64,000 nucleotides of DNA from Silene latifolia (lineage: Eukaryota; Streptophyta; Magnoliopsida; Caryophyllales; Caryophyllaceae), in NCBI RefSeq assembly GCF_048544455.1, contig NC_133538.1, positions 436,974,311 through 437,038,310 of the forward strand. Reading direction: 5' to 3'. The notes under the pieces were generated by a model. It saw only the letters and a program-made list of their open reading frames with translations, ran no database searches and was not told where the DNA came from. A program made the translations under genes and the position numbers. The number at the start of each line of letters is the position of its first letter. The stretch's first letter is position 1. Positions 33,420 to 44,891 of the stretch are shown here, piece after piece.

Positions 33420-34681
33420 AGCTGATGAGTAAATAAGGTGTTAGCAAAAAAAATGTTATATCCATTTTAATTTTACTGTTCAATCTCCTATTTTAATTTA
33501 TCTCAAATTAAATGTGTGTTGCATGACAAAATGATTTACAGTATTGAAAGGCGAGTTTTAACATGACAATAAACAAAAAAAAAACATAGTATTTGGCTAC
33601 TTGAAAGGCGAATGATTGAGCGGTGTTGATGGTGAGAGATCGTGATAGGGGAGGGGTCGCAATGGGTGAGGAGTCTCATAAGATTATGAGAAGAGTTATG
33701 GGTCATGTATGGGGTGGGCCTGGGATGATGGTGAGGTTGGGGGTACGATACGTAGGAGATGATGGAGGCAGGGTGAGGTAGGATAGTTGGAAGACGTAGG
33801 ATATAAATTGTTGGAGAATGGTTAGTTGTGTGGGGGCTATTGAGACAGGGGTTGAGATGGAAGTCGTGGTCCGAGGTGCACGTTGGGTGCGGTCACCGCT
33901 ATGGTGGAGGGTCTGCAGGTGAATCTCGAGGTAGTCGGTAAGTGATGGCGAACGTTGTTTTCAGACGTCCAGACAATGTGGTGGGAAAGAAAATGGGAAA
34001 CAAGGTATAGAATTTAGAGAACAAACAAGTGGGATAACATGATTAAAAAAAGCGTATAACAATGAGTAAAATTAATTGTATATTGTGTAAATAAACAGGT
34101 TATGAAATTTATAATAATTTTATATTAACTTTTCAGATTTCACCACATATAAATTAAAAAGTCGATAAATTTTTTTAAAGAGTACTTCGAATAAAAGGAA
34201 GCATTATAAACTTATCAAAAGTGTATAGGTAAACAAAGTTAAGTTTTCTAAAATTTAGTTATTCACTATATCAAAAAATACATAAATTTGTACTTTTAAT
34301 AATATTTTTCGTTACCACCCGTGCAGTGCACGGGTTCAAAAACTAGTTAGCATCTAATTTTGTTATGAATAATCCAAATCACAGCTGTCCACTTAACTTA
34401 ATTCCCAAGCTATTAGAGCCTATAAATAGTTACTTAATGTAATGCAATTAATTAACCATCAATGAAATTATCATTTTCCCTTGCTTAATTCTCTGTTACA
34501 ATTTTGGTAAGGAACCAAGCAACTTTCTAATTCACAGTTGCTGCATTTCTTATTCTTAGAAGCCTATCAATTGTCATACATTGAACAACTTTGATCATAG
34601 ATATTTAGAGTACCAATTCATCATCATTTCTTTACTTCAATTTTCTAACTCTTTGTTCATATTAATATATAGGTTGCATCA

Positions 34682-35434
34682 ACATATGAGACGGAGAATT
34701 ATGTGAGATTAGTTGATTTACATGTTAAATTATCTTATGTTGGGTATACTAATCAGCTATGACATAGCTAAGTAAAAAATATGACGAAATTGACAGAAGC
34801 CAACGAAATGATTAATGCTAGTGTGCTTGTTACGTGACCATTTTAAGCCTAATAAGGGTTATTTCATAACAATAATCCATCCTATTGGTGGTCTGCAATA
34901 ATTACTCTATCCTATCAATAATCCCAATTAAATCCAACCTAAGCACCATACCTTCTAATAACGAACCAGCTGATATTTTTTGAAGTTTATGTTGGAATAT
35001 TTGATAGTTTTTGGACAACCTAATTTGGTATATGTGAAGTTTATGTGTAATATTTTCAAGTGATGAATCAAGAACTTGGTTTATTTGATACTGTATAAAC
35101 ATCACAAAATATCAAATCATTGTTATTATTAGAAGGTATGGTGTTTAGGTTGGATTTAATTGGAATTATTGATAGGATGGAGTGATTATTGCAGACCACC
35201 AATAGGATGGATTATTGCTATGAAATAACCCATTATTTTATGCTAAATTGATTGTTTTGCCCATTTGATTTACACGTTCGTTTTAATAAGAAAGTCAACG
35301 TCGTGAATGAATTCAATATCAAACGAATTGGCTACGTAGCTACACTAAGCCAATTTACACATTTTACACTACCAAACAAAACAAAGTCGATTAATGGCGA
35401 TTGATTTAAGAGCAACAGTTACGCTATTTACCTC
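34682..35434. other. intergenic sequence carrying a MITE
   Basis: Unique AT-rich DNA on both sides of the MITE at 34856-35231. No gene seen. Confidence 0.6.
34856..35231. mobile_element. MITE with about 107-bp terminal inverted repeats
   Basis: The left end GGGTTATTTCATAACAATAA and the right end (inverted: GGGTTATTTCATAGCAATAA) continue as inverted copies for about 107 bp with roughly half a dozen mismatches. The centre is unique. Total 376 bp. The GGG ends recall Tourist/Harbinger-type MITEs, but I could not find a matching TAA target duplication, so the superfamily is open. Confidence 0.88.
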
Positions 35435-36544
35435 TTTTTTTTTTTTTTTTTTTTCCCCGGCAGCCGAAAAGAAAGATTTCTAATGCGACCTCAGAGCCCG
35501 TTTAGCAAGGCCATGGGCTCCTCCATTGAGATTTCTGCGCACATAACTAAAACAAAGACAATGAAAAGAAGAAGCGAGAGTAGAAATGTCTTCAAGGATT
35601 CCTCGGACTTGGTGATGCTTGTTTTCTTGTCCTGTCCATTGAATGAGCAGCTGAAAGCAATCAGAAGAAATTTCCAAATGAAGAATACCCCGTCTGTTAG
35701 CCCATTCCAAAGCCACTTTTATGCCCATAGCCTCCGCTTGGAGTGGAGATTCTGCCATACCCTTGATAGCTCCCTCGAAACAAATCACTCCCAAAGAGTT
35801 GTAGGCAACCCATCCAAAGGCTGCTGCGAAGGATTTCTCCCAGCTGGCATCGACACAGATACACGTAACCTGACAAGTACAAAGAGTTCCGATTATAAAG
35901 AAAGGTTTTCCTTCTTTCATCCGATCGAGCTCGTTATCCTCATGGTGGATCTCATTTGAGAGTTTATCTTTATTTGAGGGAGCATAACCCCCTTGAGAGT
36001 ACTTCTTAAAGAAAACAACCGGGTTGAAAACCTCTTTTCTGAAGATGCGGCTATTCCTCATATTCCAAATACCAACAATAGTCACCAAGAACTGTATGAT
36101 ACGATTATTACTATCCTCAATGGTAATCAAATAATGAATCCAATTAATGATCCAGACCTCGATTTTGATGTTAGCTCCCTGAGCGGAGTTAATGCCAAGT
36201 GGTGATCCAGCCCATATTCTTGAGGATACCTCACAATCGCGGAAAAGATGCTCCAGAATCTCAATACATGGTTGCATCCCTTTACACAGTTGACAGGAAG
36301 AGTCCCAATCTAGTTTCCTACGCTCAAATTCATATCCCACCGGTAAGGAGTCAGTAATAATTTTCCATACTAGGATCTTCCAAGAACGTGGTCCAGGAAG
36401 ATTCCAAAGACGTCTTTTACAGAAGTTCTCCCTCTCCTTACATAAACGACTCTTATCCCGTCGAGAACCCTTCCGTTCATAAAAACTGTTGAAGATAACA
36501 CCATACCCACTCTTGACGCTATAAGTTCCATCCTTTAAGAAGGG
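35435..36544 (-). pseudogene. L1-type LINE ORF2 C-terminus with A-tail
   Basis: On the minus strand the sequence reads zf-RVT (GPRSWKILVWKIITDSLP ... CQLCKGMQPCIEILEHLFRDC) then a C-terminal RNase H (CICVDASWEKS, LQAEAMGIKVAL, EISSDCFQLL). It stops at 35480-35482 and ends in a 20-base A-tail (T-run 35435-35454). The 286-codon frame is clean. The last RNase H Asp (usually N-x2-AD-x-LA) is His here (GGAHGLAKRAL). Coding continues right up to 36544, where the outer Athila LTR begins, so the LINE was split by that insertion. Confidence 0.9.
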
Positions 36545-37731
36545 TGATAAAGCTAAAGTCGTATCACCAAATCAAAGTAAAACTATCTCAAGACTAACAA
36601 GAATAGCTAGCAGTAAGACAGGTATCGAATCCACAGGGAGACGGTAAAAGTTAAGTCGGTAAATATTTAAATTGTCCAAGGTAACCGTTTTCTGGGGGTT
36701 TGTTTTGTTTTGTTATCTAACCAACTAAATGAGAGCAATAAAAAGAGATTTAAACAATGATATTAAAAGTCTAGGATATCCGGTTCACTAGGTCAATTAT
36801 ATGGGGTCTAATAATCAATTTCTAGATCTACCAAGCTGTCTAAGGTCATAAGATCGGTCGACTCTATTATGCCCTTTAGATCGATTCTAACATGCGGTCG
36901 CTATAATTAGATACAGTCTATTTGATTATCGCAGCCTATATTAATTCTAACCCGGTCGGTTAATTCGCTACACTAATTAACAACTCAGGCCTAAGTTAAT
37001 TAACTAGAAGAAGAACAATAATCAAACGACAACTTATGCAATTTCACTAGCAATTAATTAATTTCCCCTTTCTAATTAACCTAGATCCCCTTCATCCTAG
37101 ATGAGGAAATTAGCTACTCATAACTAAAGCAATAACAATAATACTATTAATTAAAGACATGATTAAGAATTTGCAGCAAAAAAAAACAATTGAAGAACAT
37201 AAACTTGAATGATTAATTACTAAGGAAAGATTAGTACCGTAGTAGGGAAAGATTAAAGCTAGCAAGAGTATACAGCCGTCTCAATGTAAAATAAAGCATA
37301 ACCTAATAATAATCGACGAGTTTCAATATATAGTACAAAATATCTATTTTAGGAAAACCCGGAAAATAATCTGCCAGAGAGGTTCCTCGATCGAGCCTGA
37401 GGTGACTCGATCGAGGATGGCTGCTCGATCGAGCCCTCCCTGACTCGATCGAGGAACCAGCTTCGCAGACTTTTTCTTCGTTTCCTTCACTTCTAGCCTT
37501 CATGCTTCCTCGTTCCTCATGCCATGCTTCGTGTATTCTACTATGCCATCTCCGCTACGCTCATCTTACCTTGATTATCTTCATAATGCGTCATTTTTGC
37601 ATTGAAACACAAAATAGCGGCAGTATCGTCAATTCATTGAAATAAGGCATATAAATGATACAAAGGCACGAAAACGGTATATAAAATGGTATGAAAGGAG
37701 CTATAAAAGTATATATAAAAGTGATACATCA
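36545..37731 (-). mobile_element. 3' LTR of the outer Athila (1,187 bp)
   Basis: Starts TGATAAAG and ends GATACATCA. The neighbouring polypurine tract fixes the right border. It shares a general layout with the inner Athila LTR (a GAATCCACAG box near the left end and a CTCGATCGAG array in the right half) but not close sequence identity, so it is a different family. Confidence 0.85.
37381..37458. repeat. CTCGATCGAG palindrome array, outer Athila LTR
   Basis: Four intact copies at 37386, 37406, 37424 and 37444. The first and last are flanked by inverted arms (GGTTC... and ...GGAACC), so the array can fold as a hairpin. Confidence 0.95.
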
Positions 37732-37750
37732 AACTCCCCAGAACAAACCC
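37732..37750 (-). other. polypurine tract of the outer Athila
   Basis: On the minus strand GGGTTTGTTCTGGGGAGTT directly precedes the LTR start TGATGTATC. The inner Athila has the related GGTTTGGTTTGGGGAGATT at the same place. Confidence 0.75.
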
Positions 37751-38484
37751 TTTGCTTGTCCTCAAACAAAGCAATCAGATCAAACAAAGGACAGCAAACA
37801 TATGGTGAATGAATAACTCAGAGCAAATGTCTAGGCACATACAAATCCCAGCTATCCATATCTATAACAAAGTAATGACCAAAAATTGTGCCACTAAAAC
37901 AAATTTAAAGGCACGGGTAATAGACTAACGCAACTCTTACTCAAGATGTGACATGATACCGAGACTCAGCCAAATGCTTTTCAACCTTGCAAGACAATTT
38001 TGTTGGATTCTCGCGGTTTCACTCATGCACTCATAAGGGGTGAGATATTTGTAAGATAGAAAGAATAAAGACACTCACTCAACTTATGAAATATGCATGC
38101 AATCTAATGTGCTAAAAGATTCTCCAACTAGTGCGCATTCACAAAATAGACCGAGTACATGTATCAAGGACAGAATGGTGGTAAAGTGGCATGGGTATAG
38201 AAGTGTCTTGTGCAAAAGCACGTATGGGAATGTGAGGCTCATACGATAGTCGCAGCGCTAAACCAATAGCCAAATCTAATAATATATAAAACAACCATCC
38301 AACTGGAGAAATCATCTCAACTTTGACAACGTATGAGAGAATGAAAAAGCTCTCCAAAAATGCATTAGACTCCAGGAATTACCACTTATGACCTCCTAAA
38401 AAAACTGATGAAGCAACTTCTTTTCTCTTTTTTTTCTTTTTTTTTTCTTCTTTTTCGGAATTTTCGAAATTTTTTCTTTCTTTT
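37751..38484. other. outer Athila 3' untranslated region, distal part
   Basis: Non-coding. It ends in a T-rich tract (38405-38484), within which the inner Athila inserted, leaving CTTTT at 38480-38484 as the TSD. Confidence 0.8.
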
Positions 38485-39859
38485 TGACACGTCTGTCGCG
38501 TACCTGTCAAAAATAACCAACTGGCCAACTAACTAATATAGCTAGGGAAGTCGGGTCGAATCCACAGAGAGGTAGGAAATTGACTGCTAAAACTAGGCTC
38601 GTCTAAGTAACCAATTTTGGGGGGTTATAAATCGTGATTTCTAACCTAACAGAGTAAGGGAAAGAGAAATAAAAGGAGGAGTTAACAGATAAAAGAGAGT
38701 AGCTGAGACAAGCGGTTCGCCATAATCATCTGGTTGAGTGATCTAGGTCCCAGGTCAACGCAGTACGGTCTAAAGGGTAGCGAACGTCACCTTTCGGTCC
38801 TTAATTCACCCTAAAGTGTAAACAGTTTAACTTTCGCCCTCGCTGCAATACTCTATTGTTCGCTACTAGTCTCCCTCTTCCAACCTTTCGGTCCAGGTCA
38901 AGGTCCACCATGAATAAGGGTCTAATTGCGTCGACTCAATTAGGCAATTACAGTTATTTGTAGCATTTAAACAACAAAGACAGTACCGGCATTGATCTAG
39001 TAATTCGATTACTCTCCCTTCAAATCATGGGTCCCCTATAGTCTCAGCATAGGAAATTAGCTACTCATAATTGTCAGATTAACAATAACAATAACCAAAC
39101 GATTAAAACTAAACATGATGAATAATCTAATTGATTGAACGGTTACAAAGTAAAGAGAGAGAAGGAATTAAAAACAATAAATACGATAAAGAAGTAAATT
39201 AAATTGATAATACCGAATTCGAGTAGCAAGAATAGAATTCCCAAGAACAGTGACAAAAGTAACAGATCAAAATGTACGTAGTAAAGGAGATGGGAGTAAC
39301 GTAGTGTTCTCCCCAGTCTTATACTGAAAAATTGTCTTAAACCTAATATATGGACTGATTACAAAAGCCCATAAAAGATTAGGCGGAAATAAACCAAAAA
39401 CACACGAAATCCTCTCGATCGAGCAGAGAGATTACTCGATCGAACTCCAAGTCACTCGATCGAGCTAGAGCAACCCCTCGATCGAGCACTGCTCGCTGGA
39501 CCTCCTCGATCGACTCCTTAAGCTGGTCGATCGACCAGTCTTGAGTGGATAAAGCATTCGATCGAACACCAAAGCATTCGATCGAGCTATATAAGCGCAT
39601 CAGGACTTGAATTCCTTCCTTAGCTCAGCTCATACGTCCTCCAAGTGTAAGATTCCTAAGCTCCGGCTCCTCATTTCCCATAAATGCATACAATTAGGAC
39701 AATTAAGGCTCGATTTAGCTCCTCCTCGGTCAATTCCTGCAAATTACAATAAACGGACCAAAGTAGAATATTCGGGGTATTTGTAGCCAGATGCTACATA
39801 AAAAGCACAAGAATGCGTGTAAAAATGAGGTGAAAACCTTATATAAAAGACACGCATCA
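38485..39859 (-). mobile_element. 3' LTR of the inner Athila
   Basis: Bounded left by the TSD and right by the polypurine tract. The CTCGATCGAG array is at 39414-39586. Compared with the other LTR, most differences (about 15 seen) fall in the left 480 bp; the right 900 bp differ at about four places. Confidence 0.95.
39414..39586. repeat. CTCGATCGAG palindrome array, inner Athila 3' LTR
   Basis: Eight intact TCGATCGA cores at about 20-30 bp spacing. The outer bases vary (CTCGATCGAG, GGTCGATCGACC, ATTCGATCGAAC), and all variants keep the 8-bp palindromic core. Confidence 0.97.
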
Positions 39860-39878
39860 AATCTCCCCAAACCAAACC
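39860..39878 (-). other. polypurine tract of the inner Athila
   Basis: On the minus strand GGTTTGGTTTGGGGAGATT directly precedes the LTR start TGATGCGTG. Confidence 0.8.
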
Positions 39879-41789
39879 TTTGCTTGTCCCCAAGCAAATA
39901 TGAATGCAACTAAGGGTGAACAAAAGAACGGGACCAACACATCAGCTACAAATCATCTACCGGAACCAATTTAATGCAACAAAATGACAAAGTGGAAACC
40001 GAAAAGTGCAAACGAGTTAAATTAATGTTTCAAGCTTACTGAACCGTCGACCTTGCAAGACTCAAAGATGTCGGACTCTCACGGGTCGCTCATCACTCAA
40101 AATCAAGTACAAGGTGAGTATATATGTGAAAGATAGGGAAGAATCAGACACTCACCTAACTCGACCTATAAGAACATGCATGCAGTTAACATGAATAAAG
40201 TCTCTACAACCGTACATATGCATTCCAACCACACTAATGACCAAGACACGTGCCGAGGACTTACATTTGGGTTAGTGAGATAATGGGTAAGAAGGGGCTA
40301 AAACGAATTTGGACATGTGGGGTTAATAGCTAGGCTAGCAACAACGGATCCAAATATAAACTGCATCCCAACTTCATACTCATAACAGCTAGATGAAACG
40401 GTGCAAAATTTATGCACTAAACTCATAAAACACCAAAAGTCGTCAACTCCCCATAAGATATAAATAAGGCATGGGAGTGTGAAACGTTGCGCAATTCTCA
40501 TTCTTTTTTTTTCTTTCTGAATTTTTCTGTCTTTCTTTTTCTTTTTTTTTTTCGCACCCCTTTTTTTTTTTTTTTTTTTCGTTCCATTTTTTTTCACAAT
40601 TCAACACATTTTTTTCTTTCCTTCAATTCTTCCACCATCTTCTGAAATCAGATGAAATAACCATATTGCAATAACACATTCCAAGAACTACTCGTTACTA
40701 GCTCAGCTAGGGTAGGAAATATTATAGAAAGTAGTTGATAGGACAAAAAGGCAATTTGGCTATGTGAGGCTCATGGGTAGAATAAAATAAAATAAGGGGA
40801 ACTGCCTCACCTAACACGTGTCACCATCCACAGACCGAATGCATACAAGTATTAAGAAGACTAGACTCATGCTTATGCAAATTGATGTTACATGTCTTAA
40901 AGAGAGTACTACTCACATCCTAAATGAAACCGGTCATGAATGTCACCAGTTTGATAAGCTCTAACCTCAGAATGTATTGTAGCTTGCCGACATAAAGAAT
41001 CAAGTCTATTCGTTCAGATAAGAGAGAAACAAAAACTCGTAGATTATGCACATAAACATGCCAGCTAAATGTCAAGAATATGCTAGGCTCAAGTAAGGAT
41101 TCAAAGTAGCGTCAATGTTCAAACGTTCCGACTCAATTTAAACATGAAAATTTTGAAAATTTTTTGAATTTTATGATTTTTATATGAAGTAATTAAAACA
41201 ACAATGCATGCGGAAATAAATAAACGTGCAAGCAAAAATGCAAGAAACATGCAGGCACAGATGTGGATACATACCTCCCCAAACCAAACCGTACAATGCC
41301 CTCATTGTACCAAAAATAGGGAAAGAAATGCAAACTGAAAAGAAAAGGAGAAGTGGAGTCGGAAGACTTACAAAACGTCATATAGCGGGGCCTCCCCAAA
41401 CCGACCATGAACATGGGAGGTCAAAGGAAGTCAAACAGTGGCTTTGTATATGTAATGTAGCGGCTGGAAGTCATATCCCTTCGATCGAGCGCCTGGAACA
41501 GCTCGATCGAGTGAACCAGTGTACGGGAAGGGCTCGATCGAGTGACAAACCACTCGATCGAGTGAGCACGGGTAGGGATCTGGTCGATCGAGGACATCAT
41601 CCCTCGATCGAGAAGCAGCCGCGTCAGAAAGTGCTCGATCGAACACAAAAGCACTCGATCGAGTACTTTAACCTGCAAAAGACGCATAAAAGCAAGGAAA
41701 GCACAAAAATTTGTTCATAAAGCAGCGTTTAAAGTTTAACGTAAAGCTAAAGAAAAACAAATAGTTCAACAAAAGTACAAACAAAACTG
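39879..41789. other. inner Athila 3' untranslated region
   Basis: About 1.9 kb without a supported gene. T-rich runs at 40503-40610, and a CTCGATCGAG array at 41480-41663. Open frames here (for example a Lys-rich one at 40298-40597) are translations of simple sequence. Confidence 0.8.
41480..41663. repeat. CTCGATCGAG palindrome array, inner Athila 3' region
   Basis: Eight intact TCGATCGA cores, the same number as in each LTR, but with different sequence between them. Confidence 0.97.
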
Positions 41790-41807
41790 TCCGGGCTGCC
41801 TCCCGGA
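41790..41807 (-). ncRNA. conserved stem-loop after integrase, inner Athila
   Basis: On the minus strand TCCGGG-AGGCAG-CCCGGA forms a 6-bp stem with a 6-base loop, preceded by CCAGCGCT. The outer Athila has the same loop and flank at 51645-51662, with one base pair changed on both sides. Many Athila elements have an AGCGCT...GGGAGGCAACCC motif here, as I recall. Listed as an RNA structure, not a separate transcript. Confidence 0.6.
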
Positions 41808-41846
41808 GAGCGCTGGTTTAAGAGGTCCCGCACGACCTTTCTGGTA

Positions 41847-43042
41847 TCAAGTAACTGGCGCGTCGAGCTCGTCGAAGAGCAACACTTCAACGCGGTTGTC
41901 CGCTTTACTCGCCTCATGGTAATGCTTCACATACTGGCCATTCACCTTGAATCTATGCCCCTCGGAATCTTCAAGCTCCACGGATCCAAATTTGGTGACA
42001 CCTGTCACCGTGTATGGACCACTCCACCTGGACTTCAGCTTGCCAGGAAATAGTCTCAAACGGGCATTGAACAGCAACACCTTCTGCCCCCCACATGAAA
42101 CTCCCGAGGTAAGATTCTCTTGTCATGCCATCTCTTCGTCTTTTCCTTGTAAATGCGCGAGCTGTCATAGGCATTAAGCCTAAACTCTTCCAATTCATCT
42201 AGCTGCAAAAGACGATTCTGACCACACAGTTTAGGATCATAATTAAGCTCACGAATTGCCCACCAGGCCTTGCATTCCAGTTCAACAGGTAAGTGACACG
42301 ATTTCCCATAAACTAACCTATAGGGTGATGCACCAATCGGTGTCTTAAAGGCAGTTCTATAAGCCCATAACGTGTCATCTAGCTTGAGACTCCAGTCTTT
42401 CCGTGATTTAGAAACTACCTTAGACAAGATCTCTTTCAGCTCACGATTAGAGACCTCTACCTGACCACTAGTTTGGGGATGATACCCCAAACCACGCCGG
42501 TGTTGGACACCAACTCTAGACAGTATGGAAGTGAGTTTCTTTTCTTTAAAATGCATCCCCCCATCACTAATGACGACCCTAGGGACACCAAAACGGGGGA
42601 ATATGATCTTTTTGAACATCTTTATCACGGTCTTACCATCACAATGAGGTGAAGCAATTGCCTCAACCCATTTTGACACATAGTCTACAACTACTAAAAT
42701 ATACCCATTACCTTTTATTTGGATGGGAACGGTCCTTGGAAATCAATGCCCCGGACATCGAAAACCTCAACCTCTAGGATGCCGTTTTGTGGCATCTCAT
42801 GTCTCTTCGAGATGTTCCCGATCGTTGGCAAGCATCACAAGTGAAACAAAGGACTTGGCGTCGCAAAACAAAGAAGGCCAAGAAAAACCAGATCGAAGTA
42901 CCTTAGCCACGGTGCGCGATGGACCGTGGTGACCACCATATGAAGAGGAGTGACAGCCTTCCAAGACTATTTTGGTCTCCCACTGCGGAATACACCGTCT
43001 GTAGAGACCGTCTCGCACATTCCTTAAATAAGTAAGGGTCAT
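41847..43042 (-). pseudogene. inner Athila integrase
   Basis: The zinc-finger part (GCHSSSYGGHHGPSRTVAKV) is at about 42797-42960. The core frame 42056-42679 has [26 protein letters not shown] (second Asp) and [16 protein letters not shown] (Glu). The C-terminal SH3-like part (LFPGKLKSRWSGPYTVTGV) is in a shifted frame, 41847-42080. At least three one-base frame changes are needed. The first catalytic Asp region lies between 42680 and 42730. Confidence 0.88.
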
Positions 43043-43782
43043 CCCGAAGTATCGCTTAGCGTTATACGATAACGCTTCTTTTTGTGATGAGAAAGGTCAA
43101 AGTGCAACTTGCCACCGACAACGAAGTTAGCTATATCCGCATACCAAGGTTCCTGGTCAACAATAGACGATATAACAAAGAATTAAAGAATCGTCGGGGA
43201 AAGAATCATCAATGGGTAGAGAATCTTCCCCTTCTTGTCGCGTCGATCGCGACAAGTGATCAGCTACAACGTTCTCGGCTCCTTTCTTATCCTTAATCTG
43301 CAGTCAAACTCCCGAAGAAGGAGTATCCATCTCGAGTCAGCGGTTTAGCCTCCTTCTTAGCAAGGAGGTGCCTCAAAGTGCGTGGTCGGAAAAACAGTGA
43401 CTTCGACCCAACTAAATAAGTACGAAACTTCTAAGGCATAAACTACAACTAACGGCTCCTTCTCGATGGTAGTGTACTTCACTTGAGCCTCATCCAGAGT
43501 TCGGCTCGCATAATAAATAGCATTCAAGGCTTTGTCTTTCCTCTGGCCTAGCACCGCTCCTAGTGCATAGTCACTCGCATCACACATGATTTCAAACGGC
43601 AGGTCCCAGTTGGGAGGTTGTATGATCGGTGCGGATACTAAGGCCTGCTTTAACCTGTTAAAAGCAGAAAGACAAGCGTCAGTAAACACAAAAGGGGCAT
43701 CTTTAAGCAACAGCTGTGTAAGTGGTTTAGCAATTTTGGAGAAATCCTTGATAAACCGTGATAATAAAGCCAGCGTGACCAA
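43043..43782 (-). pseudogene. inner Athila RNase H
   Basis: RFIKDFSKIAKPLTQLL (RT connection), [18 protein letters not shown] and KYTTIEKEPLVVVYALE carry the first RNase H motifs. After about 43400 the reading frame breaks repeatedly. The expected KELLAV motif reads KEPLVV. Confidence 0.8.
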
Positions 43783-43927
43783 GGAAGCTCCTCACCCCTT
43801 AACATTTACGGAGGTGGTAATTGCTGAATCACTTCCACCTTTGCTTTATCAACTTCTATTCCCCTATCCGAAACTAAGTGCCCTAAGACAACTCCCTCGT
43901 TGACCATAAAGTGGCACTTCTCCCAAT

Positions 43928-44432
43928 TCAAGACAAGGTTAACCTCAATGCAAATGGCTGCAACACTTTCTCAAGGTTAGACAGACAGTTAGAAAAATCA
44001 CTTCCGTATACACTGAAGTCATCCATAAAAACTTCCATGATAGACTCAATATACTCTGAAAATATCCCCATCATACACCTTTGGAAGGTGGCAGGGGCAT
44101 TGCACAAACCAAAAGGCATTCTCACGATACGCAAAACGCCCTTAGGACAAGTAAATGTAGTCTTGGCACGATCGTGCAGGTGGATGGGGATCCGAAAGAA
44201 CCCCGAATACCCATCTAAATAGCGAGAAAAATTTATGAGAAGCTAACCTTTCTACCATTTGATCAATAAAAGGAAGGGGAAAGTGATCTTTCTTGGTGGC
44301 GGCATTCACTGTCTCGTAATCTATGCACATCCGCCAACCAGTCACTACTCGGGTAGGTATTAATTCATTTTTATCATTCTTAACTACGCTTGTCCCTCCT
44401 TTTTCGGGACTACCTGTATTGGGCTTACCCAT
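43928..44432 (-). pseudogene. inner Athila reverse transcriptase
   Basis: TGWRMCIDYETVNAATKKDH, then MPFGLCNAPATFQRCMM and the active box VFMDDFSVYG with both Asp intact, in two frames joined by a frame change between 44134 and 44230. Compared with the outer Athila, RKLN is changed to ETVN. Confidence 0.88.
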
Positions 44433-44891
44433 CTAGAATTACCTACCGAATAGATAATACCGCATCCAAAGAGCTTCATTACCTCGGCCATCACAACATC
44501 CCCGCATCTTCTCGGTTCAAACGACGACCGACCCCGTCTGCAAGGTTTGTGATCCTCCTCCAGCTCTATCCTGTGCATACAAATATCGGGACTAATCCCC
44601 GTGATATCATCCAGTGAATAGCCCATTGCTTTCTGTTTTTCTTAAGTACACTAACAAAGAAGTCACCGATCATCACTAAGCTTGCACTAACGATGACCGG
44701 ATATCTTGCTCTGTATCGTCTAGAAAGGCATATTTAAGATGAGATGGGAGAGGCTTACGTTCCGGTACCTTTACCTCAATGGAGCAAAGAGTGCTGATCA
44801 TTTGTTCCACCTGCTCTCCCTCATGCTCATCTAATTCATCAACAAGCAAATCCAATGCGGCGTCATCGTCCTCTCGGGCTATCTCGCACAC
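44384..44891 (-). pseudogene. inner Athila pol segment between protease and RT
   Basis: Frames 44676-44891 (EVKVPERKPLPSHLKYAFLD) and 44384-44626 (MGYSLDDITGISPDICMHRI, IIYSVGNSRWVSPIQVVPKK) are the standard Athila lead-in to RT, separated by frame breaks. Confidence 0.85.

Larger units (their letters stand above)
31082..34346 (+). mobile_element. non-autonomous Helitron (3,265 bp)
   Basis: Begins TCATATATTATATTAAAGCA, ends with a GC-rich palindrome (34318-34334, CCCGTGCAGTGCACGGG) 8 bp before the terminal CTAG. It sits between an A and a T with no target duplication. Comparison with the 5' LTR shows the exact empty site, CACCAAA/TTAG. No Rep/helicase frame is present, so it depends on an autonomous Helitron. 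It holds a TG/TA microsatellite, a MITE and a GC-rich stretch (about 33600-33980) that could be captured host sequence; no gene is recognised there. Confidence 0.95.
25783..34681 (+). mobile_element. chromovirus (Reina-like Ty3/gypsy), split by a Helitron
   Basis: LTRs of 550 bp (25783-26332) and 551 bp in two pieces (30866-31081 and 34347-34681) both begin TGATGCAATTC and end TGCATCA. Flanks ACAAA (25778-25782) and ACATA (34682-34686) match at 4 of 5. The order gag, PR, RT, RNase H, integrase, chromodomain fits chromoviruses; the short LTRs and CFYCDERFTPQHVC gag finger suggest the Reina group. LTR differences seen by eye are mostly G/A changes. Confidence 0.92.

Noticed and set aside
35483-35959. 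158-codon plus-strand ORF
   Set aside because: Shadow of the LINE RNase H frame on the minus strand, which has recognisable motifs.
40298-40597. Lys-rich protein (MKKNGTKKKKKKRGAKK)
   Set aside because: Translation of T-rich low-complexity DNA in a 3' untranslated region.
41480-41663. Regularly spaced CTCGATCGAG copies resembling a CRISPR array
   Set aside because: Spacing is uneven, repeats are 8-10 bp palindromes rather than 24-40 bp, no cas genes are present, and this is a plant retrotransposon.
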